Part shown: positions 8,275-18,968 of the stretch, in pieces
Layout of the letters: the number at the start of each line of letters is the position of its first letter
How positions within the stretch are numbered: position 1 is the first letter of the stretch
Assembly: GCF_016862955.1 (NCBI RefSeq)
Contig: NZ_BONY01000025.1
Coordinates: forward strand, 1 to 64,000
Length of the DNA: 64,000 nt
Direction: 5' to 3'
From: Rhizocola hellebori
GTDB lineage: Bacteria > Actinomycetota > Actinomycetes > Mycobacteriales > Micromonosporaceae
Notes under the pieces: model-generated
Databases searched by the model: none
What the model saw: the letters and a program-made list of their open reading frames with translations, nothing else
Told to the model about the DNA's origin: nothing
Made by a program: the position numbers and the translations under genes

Positions 8275-10203
8275 CTACAGCTTGGTGATGCGCACAGCGT
8301 CCGCTATCACGTATCCGGTGGTGGAGGTCCACCGGCTGACGCCTACTACGTTATAGTCCCCGGCCGCGAGGGTGAAGGTGCCTAGACTGCGCCACTGCCC
8401 GCCATTGACCCGCTGGTCCACACTGACGCTCTGGTTGCCGCCACTGGTGACAATGACGTGGGGGGCCGCGCTGTTGTAGCCGGAGTTGGCCGGGTACCAC
8501 ACCTCGACGCGATAGCTGCCCGTGCTTGGGATCGCCGTCCGGAACCAGGCGGGATCGCTTGCGGCTACAGGGTTGGCGAAGCGATAGTCGACCCCGAACC
8601 GCTGCGCCGAGAAGGACGACGAGCCCCAATTGGCGCTTGCGGTGGTGGGTCCATCGATGGTCACTTGGAACGGGCCGGTGCCCGGCGCGGAAACGCGGCC
8701 GACGCTGACCGGGCTTTCGTAGTGCAGCCGGTCCAATGCGGTCACATAGTAGGTATACGTGGTCCCGGCCGCGGCCGTGGTATCGGTATAGCTCTTGCTC
8801 CGGGTGGTTTTGATGAGGTTGCGCGCATCGGCGAAGGAACACTCGTCCACCGCGCCGGTGAGGCGATAGACGGCGAATTCGGTCCCGCTGCCCGACCAGG
8901 TGAGCGAAACTCCATTGGCCACCCGGGTCGCGGCGGTGATGCTCGGCGCGGCCGGGGCCGAGCCGGGGCCGTAGGCGGGGACCAGGGCCGGCTTCGAATA
9001 GTGGTCGGTCACCATCCGGTTGACCGCACCTATCCGGTTGGCCTCGATGTCCTTCGCGCTGAAGAAGACGTCGCCTTTCACCTCCGGCCGGTTGCGGTTG
9101 TAGAAAAGGTGATCGGTGAGCTCGGCCGGGTCCTGCCAGGCGGCGTCCTGTCCGGACGCGCCCGAGCGGTAGGCGGCTTGCCCCACATAAAGGTGCACGT
9201 TGGTCGGGGCGACCACGCCGGCCCACCAGTCGATCAGGGTCGCGTAGTCGGCCGTGGAAAAGCCGATGTGCCAATAGATCTGCGGGTTGATGTAGTCGAT
9301 CCAGCCCTGCTGCACCCATTTGCGGCTGTCGGCGTATATAGCGTCATAGGACTGCAGCCCGCTGGTCTGCGAGCCTGCCGCATCGGTGCTCGCGTTGCGC
9401 CAGATGCCGAAGGGGCTGATGCCGAATTTCACCCATGGCTTGGCGGTGTGGATGCGCTGTCCCATCTCCTGCACCATGAGGTTGACGTTGTTGCGTCGCC
9501 AGTCATGGACGGTGCTGAAGCCCGCGCCGTAGGTGGCATAGGTGGCCGAGTCCGGGATGGTCTGCCCGCTGACCGGGTAGGGATAGAAGTAGTCGTCGAA
9601 GTGAACTCCGTCGACGTCGTAGCGGGTCACCGCGTCCATCATGGCGTCCTCGACAAAATCCCGCACCGCCGGGATGCCCGGGTTGTAGTAGAGCTTGCCG
9701 CCGTATGCAAAGCGCCAGCTCGGGTTCTGCCGCGCGGGATGGCTCGCCACCAGCTGTGCTGGATCGTCGTGGTTGGCTATCCGGTACGGGTTGAACCAAG
9801 CATGGAACTCAAGGTTGCGCGAATGGGCCTCGGCCACCATGAACGCCATCGGGTCGTAACCGGGGTTGGTGCCCTGGGAACCGGTGAGCCAGTTGGACCA
9901 CGGCTCAAAGGGCGAGGGCCAGAACGCGTCCGCGGTCGGCCGGACCTGCACCACGACGGCGTTCATCCGCTTGGCCACCGCGAGGTCGAGCCAGGACCGG
10001 AATTCGGCCTGCTGGGTCGCCACGCTCAAGCCGGTCTGGCTCGGCCAGTCGATGTTCGCGACGCTTGCCACCCACATCGCCCGGAACTGCTGCTTGGGGG
10101 TGGCCGGGGCGGGCGTGCACACGGCCGCTTGAACAGCGCCCGACGGTACCAAAAGGACGCTGGCGATCAGCCCCGCCGCCATAGACAACCTCAAGAGCTT
10201 CAT
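8275..10203 (-). CDS. Secreted GHL10-family glycosidase with FN3 and golvesin-like domains
   Basis: This is a 642-residue secreted protein. The signal peptide (MKLLRLS to VQAA) is followed by a glycosyl-hydrolase-like 10 barrel at about residues 35-400, with FRAMWVASVANIDWPS, VDGVHFDDYFYPYP and INPQIYWHIGF. Members such as E. coli DigH cleave glycan strands of peptidoglycan. A fibronectin type III domain follows (about 415-505), then a C-terminal golvesin-like beta domain (about 515-642), probably for substrate binding. No clear ribosome-binding site precedes this ATG; an in-frame ATG seven codons later has GAGG upstream but would lose the basic part of the signal peptide. A cell-wall role is inferred from the family. 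Confidence 0.85.
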   Translation of the reverse strand: MKLLRLSMAAGLIASVLLVPSGAVQAAVCTPAPATPKQQFRAMWVASVANIDWPSQTGLSVATQQAEFRSWLDLAVAKRMNAVVVQVRPTADAFWPSPFEPWSNWLTGSQGTNPGYDPMAFMVAEAHSRNLEFHAWFNPYRIANHDDPAQLVASHPARQNPSWRFAYGGKLYYNPGIPAVRDFVEDAMMDAVTRYDVDGVHFDDYFYPYPVSGQTIPDSATYATYGAGFSTVHDWRRNNVNLMVQEMGQRIHTAKPWVKFGISPFGIWRNASTDAAGSQTSGLQSYDAIYADSRKWVQQGWIDYINPQIYWHIGFSTADYATLIDWWAGVVAPTNVHLYVGQAAYRSGASGQDAAWQDPAELTDHLFYNRNRPEVKGDVFFSAKDIEANRIGAVNRMVTDHYSKPALVPAYGPGSAPAAPSITAATRVANGVSLTWSGSGTEFAVYRLTGAVDECSFADARNLIKTTRSKSYTDTTAAAGTTYTYYVTALDRLHYESPVSVGRVSAPGTGPFQVTIDGPTTASANWGSSSFSAQRFGVDYRFANPVAASDPAWFRTAIPSTGSYRVEVWYPANSGYNSAAPHVIVTSGGNQSVSVDQRVNGGQWRSLGTFTLAAGDYNVVGVSRWTSTTGYVIADAVRITKL

Positions 10204-10281
10204 GGAAAGAAAGTTTCAACGTCCAGACATCGAAGCGCAATGGGTCTTCAGTGATTCTTTGACATTTGTTATCGTGCCGAC

Positions 10282-11598
<1,317 letters not shown>

Positions 11599-11607
11599 AA
11601 AGGACTC

Positions 11608-12273
11608 GTGGAAAAGTCGACGTGCCAGGTCTGGTGGGCTGCCCCCGGCCTGGCACGTTCTTGGCACGAAGACCTGCTCACCCCGCCTGAGCGGGAGCGC
11701 ATGGTGCGCCTGCGCCGCCACGAGGACAAGCAGCGGCTCATGATCGGCAACGCCCTGCTGCGATTGACGATCGCTCAGGCCGCGGGTTGCCCGGTCGGCG
11801 AGGTCGTCATCGATCGCAGCTGCCCCGATTGCGAAAAGCCACATGGCAAGCCGACGGTGGTCGGACATGACCTGCACGTCTCGGTGTCCCACTCGGGCAA
11901 CCGGGTCGCCGTGGCGCTGACCCGGGTGGCACAGGTCGGCATCGATGTGGAGCAGGTCGACCCGCGGGTTCACGTGAACGAGCTGCTGGCCAACATCCTT
12001 TCCCCCGACGAGATCGCCACCGACATGGACTTCTTCACGCGCTGGGCGCGAAAAGAAGCCGTGCTCAAAGCCACCGGCCTTGGCCTGCGGATGCCGATGT
12101 CCAAGCTCACCCTCGGCCCGCAGGGGCTGATCGGTTTCGACCGCCCCTGCGTGCTGCGCGACCTGCAACCCGGCCCGGGTTATTGCGCCGCGGTGGCGGT
12201 GCTCACCGACGCGCCGATCGAGATCGACGAACGCGACGGATCATGGCTGCTCGATCGCGGCGACGATGCCTGA
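11608..12273 (+). CDS. 4'-phosphopantetheinyl transferase (Sfp type)
   Basis: This is a 221-residue Sfp/Gsp-type enzyme that moves the phosphopantetheine arm of CoA onto the serine of carrier domains. The two diagnostic motifs are present: GIDVEQVD, whose acidic residues bind magnesium, and the W-A-R-K-E-A-V-L-K motif followed by GLGL. The start is GTG nine bases after the peptidase stop, with AAAAAGGA as binding site. It converges on the NRPS operon and overlaps its last gene by 33 bases. The likely clients are Ser488 of the A-T-C protein and Ser840 of the C-A-T protein; it may also serve other pathways. Confidence 0.92.
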   Translation: MEKSTCQVWWAAPGLARSWHEDLLTPPERERMVRLRRHEDKQRLMIGNALLRLTIAQAAGCPVGEVVIDRSCPDCEKPHGKPTVVGHDLHVSVSHSGNRVAVALTRVAQVGIDVEQVDPRVHVNELLANILSPDEIATDMDFFTRWARKEAVLKATGLGLRMPMSKLTLGPQGLIGFDRPCVLRDLQPGPGYCAAVAVLTDAPIEIDERDGSWLLDRGDDA

Positions 12274-14877
12274 AATTGTTGGGTGATCGAAGAAGACGTG
12301 CAGCGGCACGGCTAATCCGCGTTTGCGCAGCCGTGACGAGATCCTGGTGACGGTCAGCGAATGACCGCCGAGATCGAAGAGACTGTCGTCGGCCCCGATG
12401 TCGCTGCGCCCCAGCACCTCCGACCACACCTGGTAGACCTGCTCGGCCAGGCCGGTGAAGGCTGTCCCGGCCGGCTGCTCGACGGGAGCGGCCGCCAGCG
12501 CCGATCGGTCGAGCTTGCCGTTGGGGGTCAACGGAAGCGCGGCCAGGGAGAGGAACCTCGACGGCACCATGTAGGCCGGAAGCGCCTGCGCCAGATGCTC
12601 TTTGAGCCCCTCGACCGGCCCGACCACGTAGGCCGTGAGCTCGGGGTCGGCCACCACCGCGGCCGCTCGCACGCCGGGATAGTCCAGCAGCTGGCTCTGG
12701 ATTTCGCCTAGCTCTATCCGGTACCCACGAAGCTTGATCTGATCGTCAAAACGCCCTATCCATTCGAGCTGGCCGTCGGCGAGCAGGCGCACCCGGTCTC
12801 CAGTGCGGTAGAGCCTTCCCCATTCGGTTGGCACGAAGCGTTCCTCGTTGAGGGCGGGCCGGTCGAGGTAGCCGTGGGCCAGCCCGCGCCCGCCGATACA
12901 CAGCTCGCCCGCGATCCCGATCGGCACCGCACGCAACTGGCCGTCGAGCACGTGCAGGTCGGTGTTGGGCAGCGGACGGCCGATTGTCACGGTGGCCCCG
13001 TCGAGCCGTGCCATCGTCGACCAGACCGTGGTTTCGGTTGGGCCGTAGAGGTTCCAGAGTTGGGCCGAACACCCGCGCAGCCGCTTGGCCAGCGGCTGCG
13101 GCAACGCCTCCGCCCCGGCGATGGCGATCACGCCGGGCTCGTCGAAACCGGCCTCCAGCAAACGCTGCCAGGTCGACGGCGTCACGTGAACGTGTGTCAC
13201 GGCACAGCCTCGGATGAGTTTGAGCAGCTTCTCCGCGTCGCGGGTCTCCTGCTCACCGGCCAGCACCACGGTGCCTCCGCTGATCAGCGGCAGCCACAGC
13301 TCCGGGACCGACATGTCGAACGAATACGACGCCGTGGCGAGCCAGACCCCCGCGCCGAGGGCATCGCGCAGGCAATGCAGCAGGTTGACCACTGAGCCGT
13401 GGCCCACCTGCACCCCCTTGGGACGCCCGGTCGAGCCCGAGGTGTAGATGACGTAGGCCAGATCCTCCGGATTCCTTGCGCCGCCGGGCAACTGCACGAT
13501 GCCGGCTTCGGTCAGCAGCGCCGCGGGTGCGGCATCGGAAAGGAGCAATGACTGTCGCGACGCCGGGTAGTCCGGATCGATTGGCACATAAGCGGCTCCG
13601 GCCAGCCACACGCCTAGCAGCTTGGCCACCAGGTCAGGGCTGCGGTGCATGCGCACCGCGACCCGGTCGCCGGGCCTGATTCCGCGTTCCCGCAACGCCG
13701 CCGCGGTCTCCCCGGCTGAAGCCACGAGTTCGGCGTAGGTCAATGTCCCAGTCGTGCCGGTCACGGCAACGGTTTCGGGGGTGCGTGCCGCCTGCTGTGT
13801 CACCAGCTCGTGCACAGTTTGCGGCCCGGGATACTCCCGCCGCGGGCCGGCGAGGTGCGAAACCTTGCCCGCGTAAGGCACGCCGTCGGCCAGCGCGCTG
13901 ATCTCGCCCAGATACTCCTGGGCGATCTGCTCGACATATGGCCGGGCGATGGCTTCCGGGTCGAAGTGAAGGCGGGCTTGGATAGTTGTCCCATCGTCGA
14001 CCATCTGCACGTGCAGAGCGTTGCGGGCCGTGCCGTGGAAGGCCATCCAGTCCACCGCCGCGGACAGGCCGTGAAACGTGACGTCGGGGGCGCGCCGCCG
14101 GTAGCTGATCGAAACCGGGGCCATCGCCAGCCGCGGGCTCAGGCCGCTCACCGCTTGCGAAATCGGCACCCGCCGCACCTGATAGAGCTCGCGCAGATCG
14201 TCGCCGGGGAACACCGGCAACTCGTTGACGTAGAGCCCGATCGCGTCCTGGGTGGCCGGGGTACGGGTGCCCAGATCTATCGCGATGACCGGCTCGGCGT
14301 TTCCGTACCGGGTCAGGAGTGCTTGCAGCGCAGCGAAAAGCACGTCGAACTTGACGTGCGCCAGCTCGAAGTCGAAGCACTCGCCCGCCCGCGCGGTGCG
14401 CACCTGCCCGGACAGCCCCGGCAGCACCACCTCCTGCGGCTCCCGCCAGCGCGCCGCCCAATAATGCTTCGCCAACGCGACATCGCCCGGCTCGGGCTCA
14501 CTGAACCCCAGCGGCGCCAGCTGCTCCCCGGCATAGGCCTTGGCCAGATCGCGCAGGAGAATATCCTTCGATGTCCCGTCGAAGACGAGATGATGCGCCT
14601 CAAAGCGCAGCAGATGCCGCTGCGGTGCCAGCTCCACCAGGCTGTAGTCGAAATGCCCACCGCCGTCTGGCCGCAGCTGCAGCACGCCGTCGACCTCATC
14701 AAAGTCGCAGCCCAGGATCGGATGCCGGATCAGCATGGCCGCACATGCCCGCAGCATGGCCGCGCGGTCCAGTGGGCCGTCGAAGACGACCGGCAGCGGC
14801 ATGCGATAGGCCGACCCGGCGATCCCCAGCCTTTCGGTCAGCCACATCCCATGCTGGAACGGGGAGGCCTCAATCAT
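12241..14877 (-). CDS. Nonribosomal peptide synthetase, C-A-T module
   Basis: This is an 878-residue single extension module. A condensation domain covers about residues 5-340, with active-site HHLVFDG (His95, His96, Asp100). It is about 100 residues shorter than usual. An adenylation domain covers about 350-790 (YTSGSTGRPKGV, NLYGPTETT, YRTGD, NGKLDR). A carrier domain follows, with Ser840 in GGHSL. By alignment to GrsA I read the pocket as D-M-P-T-A-A-L-V-W, which matches no code I know. There is no thioesterase or reductase domain, so release needs another protein or hydrolysis. The ATG overlaps the upstream NRPS stop by four bases. It should take an acyl or aminoacyl unit from the upstream protein and add one amino acid. 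Confidence 0.9.
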   Translation of the reverse strand: MIEASPFQHGMWLTERLGIAGSAYRMPLPVVFDGPLDRAAMLRACAAMLIRHPILGCDFDEVDGVLQLRPDGGGHFDYSLVELAPQRHLLRFEAHHLVFDGTSKDILLRDLAKAYAGEQLAPLGFSEPEPGDVALAKHYWAARWREPQEVVLPGLSGQVRTARAGECFDFELAHVKFDVLFAALQALLTRYGNAEPVIAIDLGTRTPATQDAIGLYVNELPVFPGDDLRELYQVRRVPISQAVSGLSPRLAMAPVSISYRRRAPDVTFHGLSAAVDWMAFHGTARNALHVQMVDDGTTIQARLHFDPEAIARPYVEQIAQEYLGEISALADGVPYAGKVSHLAGPRREYPGPQTVHELVTQQAARTPETVAVTGTTGTLTYAELVASAGETAAALRERGIRPGDRVAVRMHRSPDLVAKLLGVWLAGAAYVPIDPDYPASRQSLLLSDAAPAALLTEAGIVQLPGGARNPEDLAYVIYTSGSTGRPKGVQVGHGSVVNLLHCLRDALGAGVWLATASYSFDMSVPELWLPLISGGTVVLAGEQETRDAEKLLKLIRGCAVTHVHVTPSTWQRLLEAGFDEPGVIAIAGAEALPQPLAKRLRGCSAQLWNLYGPTETTVWSTMARLDGATVTIGRPLPNTDLHVLDGQLRAVPIGIAGELCIGGRGLAHGYLDRPALNEERFVPTEWGRLYRTGDRVRLLADGQLEWIGRFDDQIKLRGYRIELGEIQSQLLDYPGVRAAAVVADPELTAYVVGPVEGLKEHLAQALPAYMVPSRFLSLAALPLTPNGKLDRSALAAAPVEQPAGTAFTGLAEQVYQVWSEVLGRSDIGADDSLFDLGGHSLTVTRISSRLRKRGLAVPLHVFFDHPTISGIVAAIEQP

Positions 14878-17687
14878 CTCAGCTCCTTGCCAACGTAATC
14901 GGTGAGCATCCGGGCGATCGACTCCATCGTCGACCGGTCGAATGCGTAGTCATTCCAAAGCAACCAGGCCGTCAAGCGCCCGTCGGGCTGCTCCACCACG
15001 GCCAGCTCCGGCGCCTGCAGATCCGGCCCGCCGTCGGGGGTCGGCCACTCCGCGTCCAGCGCCCTGGGCAGGTCGAACTGTTCCGAAACCAGGCCCGGCA
15101 GGTGCGCCTGCCCGGCCCAGTTCTCCACGCGCAGGAAGGAGGCCCCGGGGTGGCGGTCGTAGAACGTGGCGAAAGGGTGGAACTGGTGGTCCAGCCCACC
15201 GAGGGCCGCTCGTCGCACCCGGGCCAGCAGATCGGGGAAACCCGGATCGTCACCGGTGTCCACGCGCAGCAGCATCGACTGCACCAGACAGCCGATGAGC
15301 GCTTCCGAGCCCGGTTTTGCTCTTCCGGGTACCGGGGTCAGCAGCACGATGTCGGTCAGCCCGCTCGCCCGCGTGAGCACCGCCGACCAGGCCGCGGCCA
15401 GTGCCATGAACATGGTCGCCCCGTGCCGGGCGGCCTTGTCCCGCAACGGTTTTGCCTCACCCAGGTCGAGTTCGAGCTGTGCGCTGCGCATCCGCTTCGC
15501 CACCTGCCGCCCGCGGAACGGGTCGAGGTGGCTGGGTGCCCCGTCCAAAGTGGACTCCCAATAGGGCAGGTTGCCCCGCCACTGCTGCCTCGTCCACGTC
15601 ACGTATTCGCGGTAGTCCCCTCGCGGCCGCAACGGCGAACCCGAATACGCCAACCCCAGCTCGTGCAGCAGCACGCCCATCGAAGCGCCGTCGAAAACCA
15701 GGTGGTGCACGGCCAGCCCGATCAGGTGATCCTCCTCGCCCAGCCGCACCACGGCCGAGCGCACCAGCGGGCCGTTCCTCAGATCGAAGCGCCCCTCGCG
15801 ATCGCTGCGCAGCAGCTGCGCCCCCTCCTGCACGCCGCCGGCCTCGGTGACGGTGACCTCGGGCGGACAGTGTTCCAGGATCCGAGGGGTCCGCCCGTCG
15901 AACACCATCCGCAGCGCCTCGTGCCCGCGCACCACCTCGCCCAGCGCCCACCCGAACCGGTCCGCGTCAAACCCATCGCGCACCCTGATCCCCACACTGA
16001 TCGGTCCCGCGTCCCGGGTCTGCTCCCCCGCATACATCCACGCAAGCAAACTCTCCTGCGTCGCCGTCAACTCCACCCCGCCCGCCGCACCCACCCCGCG
16101 CGCGGAGGGGGCGGGCGCGGAGGCGGGGGTGGGCAGGGCCGTTGCGAGGGAGGCGAGGGTTGGGGTGGCGAAGATTTGGGAGACGGGCACATCGAGTAGG
16201 GCGGCGAGGCGGGTGGCGGAGAGCGAGTCGCCGCCGAGGGCGAAGAAGTCGTCGGCTAGGCCTATCTCGGAGACGTTGAGGAGCTGTTGCCACGCGGCGG
16301 CTACGGCCAGCTCGGCGGGGGTCTGCGGAGGCAGTGAGCGGGGGCGGGCCTCGAACAAGGCCCGCAATGACCGCTTCAGGATCTTGCCGGAGTCGTTGCG
16401 GGGCAAGCTGTCCAGCGTGAGAACCCGGGTCGGCAGCTCGTGCGGAGCGAGCCTGAGCGCGAGGAAGGCGCGCACGTCGAAGGACGCCCGAGTCACCACG
16501 GCCGCGCCCAGGGTGGCGCCCATGACCGGATGGGGCAGGCCCACCACCGCCGCCTCGACCACCGAGGGATGCTCGTAGAGAGCGTGTTCGATGCGCAAGG
16601 TGGACACCTTGTGCGCCCCGGACTTGACTACGTCTGCGTCGCGATCGGTCAGGTAGAGGTACCCGTCGGGGTCGAGATAGCCGACATCTCCCATCCGCAC
16701 CCAGCCGTCCTGAAACGTCGCCTCGGTGGCCATCGCGTCGCCGTAGTAGGACCGGGGCTTGGTGGGCGAACGTAGCCACACCTGACCGGTCGGGTCCACG
16801 CGGATGTCGCCCGAGGGACGGCCGATCGCGTCAGGCCGCGACGGGTCATAGATCATCGTGGTGAAGGCCGGCGCGGCCTCGGTCGAGGTGTAGGTGTTGA
16901 TCAGGGTGGCTTCTGGATACGCCGCCGAAAGCCGTTGCGCCACAGCCGGAGGCAGCGGAGCGGCCGAGGAGGCGATCAGCTCGACCTCGTCGAGCGGATG
17001 CCCACCGTCGAGCAACGCGACCGCCATCGCCGGAACCAGGAAGATCGAGGAGACCCCGAACCCGGACACCAGCCGGGCGAAACCGGGCGCATCAAATCGT
17101 GATTGGACAATCGACGTGGGCCGGGCCACCAGTGCGGTCATGAGCATGGTCTGCGCTGCGTTGGTACCCAACGGAAAGGCATGTAAGAAATAGCGGGAGT
17201 GCTCCAGCCGGCCCAGCCCGAAGGTGAGGTTGGCGTGGGTGGCGCTGACGCCCTTGGGGGTGCCGGTGGTACCAGACGTATAGATGATCTGAGCCAGCTC
17301 GCCGGGAGAAACCGCCAGGCCGAGCGGACGGCTCGAACCGGTGGCGGGCACCGAGCGCAGCGTCAGCCGGGCACCACAATGCGCAAGCGCCTCGCGGACA
17401 CGGGCCGGGGGCAACGACGCGGAAAGCGGAACCGCCACGGCGCCAATGGAAGTCACCGCCACGAAGGCGATCGCATAGTCGATCCAGGAGGAGAAGACCA
17501 GCCCGACACGGTCGCCATGGTGCACCCCTTGCGCCGTCAGGTCCTGTGCGGCCGCACTGGCGCGAGCCTGCCACTGTGCCGCGGTAAGGCGGTGCTCGCC
17601 GTCCACCAGGAGCGCGACATGGTCCGGCTCTGCCGCCGCGCGGGCGGACAGCAGAGCCGGCACCGTATCCGGTGTTACAACAGCCAC
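14874..17687 (-). CDS. Loading NRPS: acyl-ligase-like A, T and C domains
   Basis: This is a 937-residue protein. Residues 1-455 form an AMP-forming ligase domain (YTSGTTGTPKGV, NTYTSTEAAP, GDVGYLDPDGYLY, NDSGKILKRSL). It looks more like an acyl/aryl-CoA ligase than a standard amino-acid-activating domain, so the starter may be a fatty or aromatic acid. A carrier domain follows with Ser488 in GGDSLSA. After an Ala/Pro-rich linker comes a condensation domain with HHLVFDG (His661, His662, Asp666). This makes it a starter module that passes an acyl unit to the C-A-T protein. The GTG start overlaps the SGNH hydrolase gene by 13 bases. The starter identity is not predictable from sequence alone. 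Confidence 0.88.
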   Translation of the reverse strand: MAVVTPDTVPALLSARAAAEPDHVALLVDGEHRLTAAQWQARASAAAQDLTAQGVHHGDRVGLVFSSWIDYAIAFVAVTSIGAVAVPLSASLPPARVREALAHCGARLTLRSVPATGSSRPLGLAVSPGELAQIIYTSGTTGTPKGVSATHANLTFGLGRLEHSRYFLHAFPLGTNAAQTMLMTALVARPTSIVQSRFDAPGFARLVSGFGVSSIFLVPAMAVALLDGGHPLDEVELIASSAAPLPPAVAQRLSAAYPEATLINTYTSTEAAPAFTTMIYDPSRPDAIGRPSGDIRVDPTGQVWLRSPTKPRSYYGDAMATEATFQDGWVRMGDVGYLDPDGYLYLTDRDADVVKSGAHKVSTLRIEHALYEHPSVVEAAVVGLPHPVMGATLGAAVVTRASFDVRAFLALRLAPHELPTRVLTLDSLPRNDSGKILKRSLRALFEARPRSLPPQTPAELAVAAAWQQLLNVSEIGLADDFFALGGDSLSATRLAALLDVPVSQIFATPTLASLATALPTPASAPAPSARGVGAAGGVELTATQESLLAWMYAGEQTRDAGPISVGIRVRDGFDADRFGWALGEVVRGHEALRMVFDGRTPRILEHCPPEVTVTEAGGVQEGAQLLRSDREGRFDLRNGPLVRSAVVRLGEEDHLIGLAVHHLVFDGASMGVLLHELGLAYSGSPLRPRGDYREYVTWTRQQWRGNLPYWESTLDGAPSHLDPFRGRQVAKRMRSAQLELDLGEAKPLRDKAARHGATMFMALAAAWSAVLTRASGLTDIVLLTPVPGRAKPGSEALIGCLVQSMLLRVDTGDDPGFPDLLARVRRAALGGLDHQFHPFATFYDRHPGASFLRVENWAGQAHLPGLVSEQFDLPRALDAEWPTPDGGPDLQAPELAVVEQPDGRLTAWLLWNDYAFDRSTMESIARMLTDYVGKELR

Positions 17688-18904
17688 AACGGCACGGCCG
17701 CCGCCACGGCCGCGGAGCCCACATCGTTGGGGTGGATGTGGTCGCCGCTGTCGAATTCGGCCTTCACCTTGGAAGGTGCGGCCGGATCGCGCAACACGGC
17801 GTCCATGTCCACGACGTGGTCGATTTCGCCGCGGATGTAGGCGTTCACGGTATTGCGGATGACCTCCCGGTCAGCGGTCCACGAGGGGAACCCCTCGAAC
17901 GGGCCGAGCGTGCATACCAGGACCCGCAACCCCTTCGCCTCCAGCTGAGCCACCAGCTGGCGCAGCCCGCCAATGATCCGGTCGGCCGGGTGGCCGGCGA
18001 TCTGGAGGTCGTTGATCCCCAGCTCGATGATGACCGAACGCACCCCGGTCTGGCCGTAAACGTCCGAGTCGAGGCGGGACAGCGCATTGGTGCCCACCGG
18101 GATGAACGCCCCGGCGTCGGTGATCTGGTTGCCGGACAAGCCTTCGTTCAGCACGCCCGGGTCTCCGAGGTGTGGCGCCGTCCCCACGATCCGGCTGGCC
18201 AGCGCATCTGGCCAGCGCTTGTTGCCGTTGAGCGTGGTGTTGAAGCCGTCGGAGATGGAGTCGCCGAGCACCACGACGGTGCCAAGCGCTGTCCGGCTGG
18301 TCACGTCTACTCCCGCAAGGAAGTAGAAGGAGTTGAAGGCGGCCGTATTGCCCGCCCCGGCCGGGTTCTCCGCCTGGTCACCGGCGTAGATGTACGAGGT
18401 CTGCCGCGCCGTCCAGTGGAACGACGTCGCCCCGGTGGCGGTCGGGAAGTAGAGGGTCACGGCAAGCTCCGACAGCGCCGGCACGGCGAAGTCGAGAGGA
18501 TCGCTGAGCACCTCAGAACCCTTGTAGATGGTGACCGACTCGCTGCCGCCGTTGAAGGTCAGCTCTTTGATCGAGCCGGCGACCAGCTCCGGCGAGCCGG
18601 AAGCCGACGGGGTCCCGACGGTGGCGTGCCCGACCGTAATCGCTTGCACACCAAACGCGTTGGAGAGCCGGATGCGCATTTTCTCGCCCGCGACCGAGGT
18701 GCGCACGATCATGCGGACCGACTGGTCGGTGAAGCCGACCAGCGAGCCGCTGGTGTTGGTTGCGCTTGCGGCGGTCAGCGCTGTCCCCCAGCTGCCCGTC
18801 CACCTCGGGGGGAGGAAGCCGGTCGCTGGAGTGGCCGCCGCGGTGGCGACCAGCGTGGTAGCGGTCACCGCCAAGACGGCTAGTACTCGCATCGGTTTGA
18901 ACAC
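17675..18904 (-). CDS. Exported SGNH/GDSL hydrolase
   Basis: This is a 409-residue secreted esterase-like enzyme. The signal peptide runs from MFKPMRVLAVLAV to about ATAAATPA. An N-terminal beta domain (about 30-180) precedes the SGNH domain, with the nucleophile in VVLGDSISDGFN and the terminal acid-His pair in SGDHIHPND. I chose the GTG nine bases after a GGAGG site; an ATG four codons later is also possible. Although exported, it sits inside the NRPS operon and overlaps the loading-module gene by 13 bases. It could trim or deacylate the product outside the cell, or act as a resistance or activation enzyme. That role is inference. Confidence 0.85.
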   Translation of the reverse strand: MFKPMRVLAVLAVTATTLVATAAATPATGFLPPRWTGSWGTALTAASATNTSGSLVGFTDQSVRMIVRTSVAGEKMRIRLSNAFGVQAITVGHATVGTPSASGSPELVAGSIKELTFNGGSESVTIYKGSEVLSDPLDFAVPALSELAVTLYFPTATGATSFHWTARQTSYIYAGDQAENPAGAGNTAAFNSFYFLAGVDVTSRTALGTVVVLGDSISDGFNTTLNGNKRWPDALASRIVGTAPHLGDPGVLNEGLSGNQITDAGAFIPVGTNALSRLDSDVYGQTGVRSVIIELGINDLQIAGHPADRIIGGLRQLVAQLEAKGLRVLVCTLGPFEGFPSWTADREVIRNTVNAYIRGEIDHVVDMDAVLRDPAAPSKVKAEFDSGDHIHPNDVGSAAVAAAVPLWLL

Positions 18905-18968
18905 AGCGTGAAACCTCCGAATATCGAAATGGCCCCCGCTTTCGATCAATCACAATGTCAGCTAATGA

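Noticed and set aside
8458-10254. Long plus-strand open frame opposite the GHL10 glycosidase gene
   Set aside because: It mirrors the codon pattern of the minus-strand gene in GC-rich DNA and encodes Arg/Gly/His-rich sequence with no domain; the minus frame has a signal peptide and clear family motifs.
10259-10264. TTGACA as a -35 box for the C39-like peptidase gene
   Set aside because: A -10 box at normal spacing would fall on the start codon; a leaderless promoter with TATCGT fits better.
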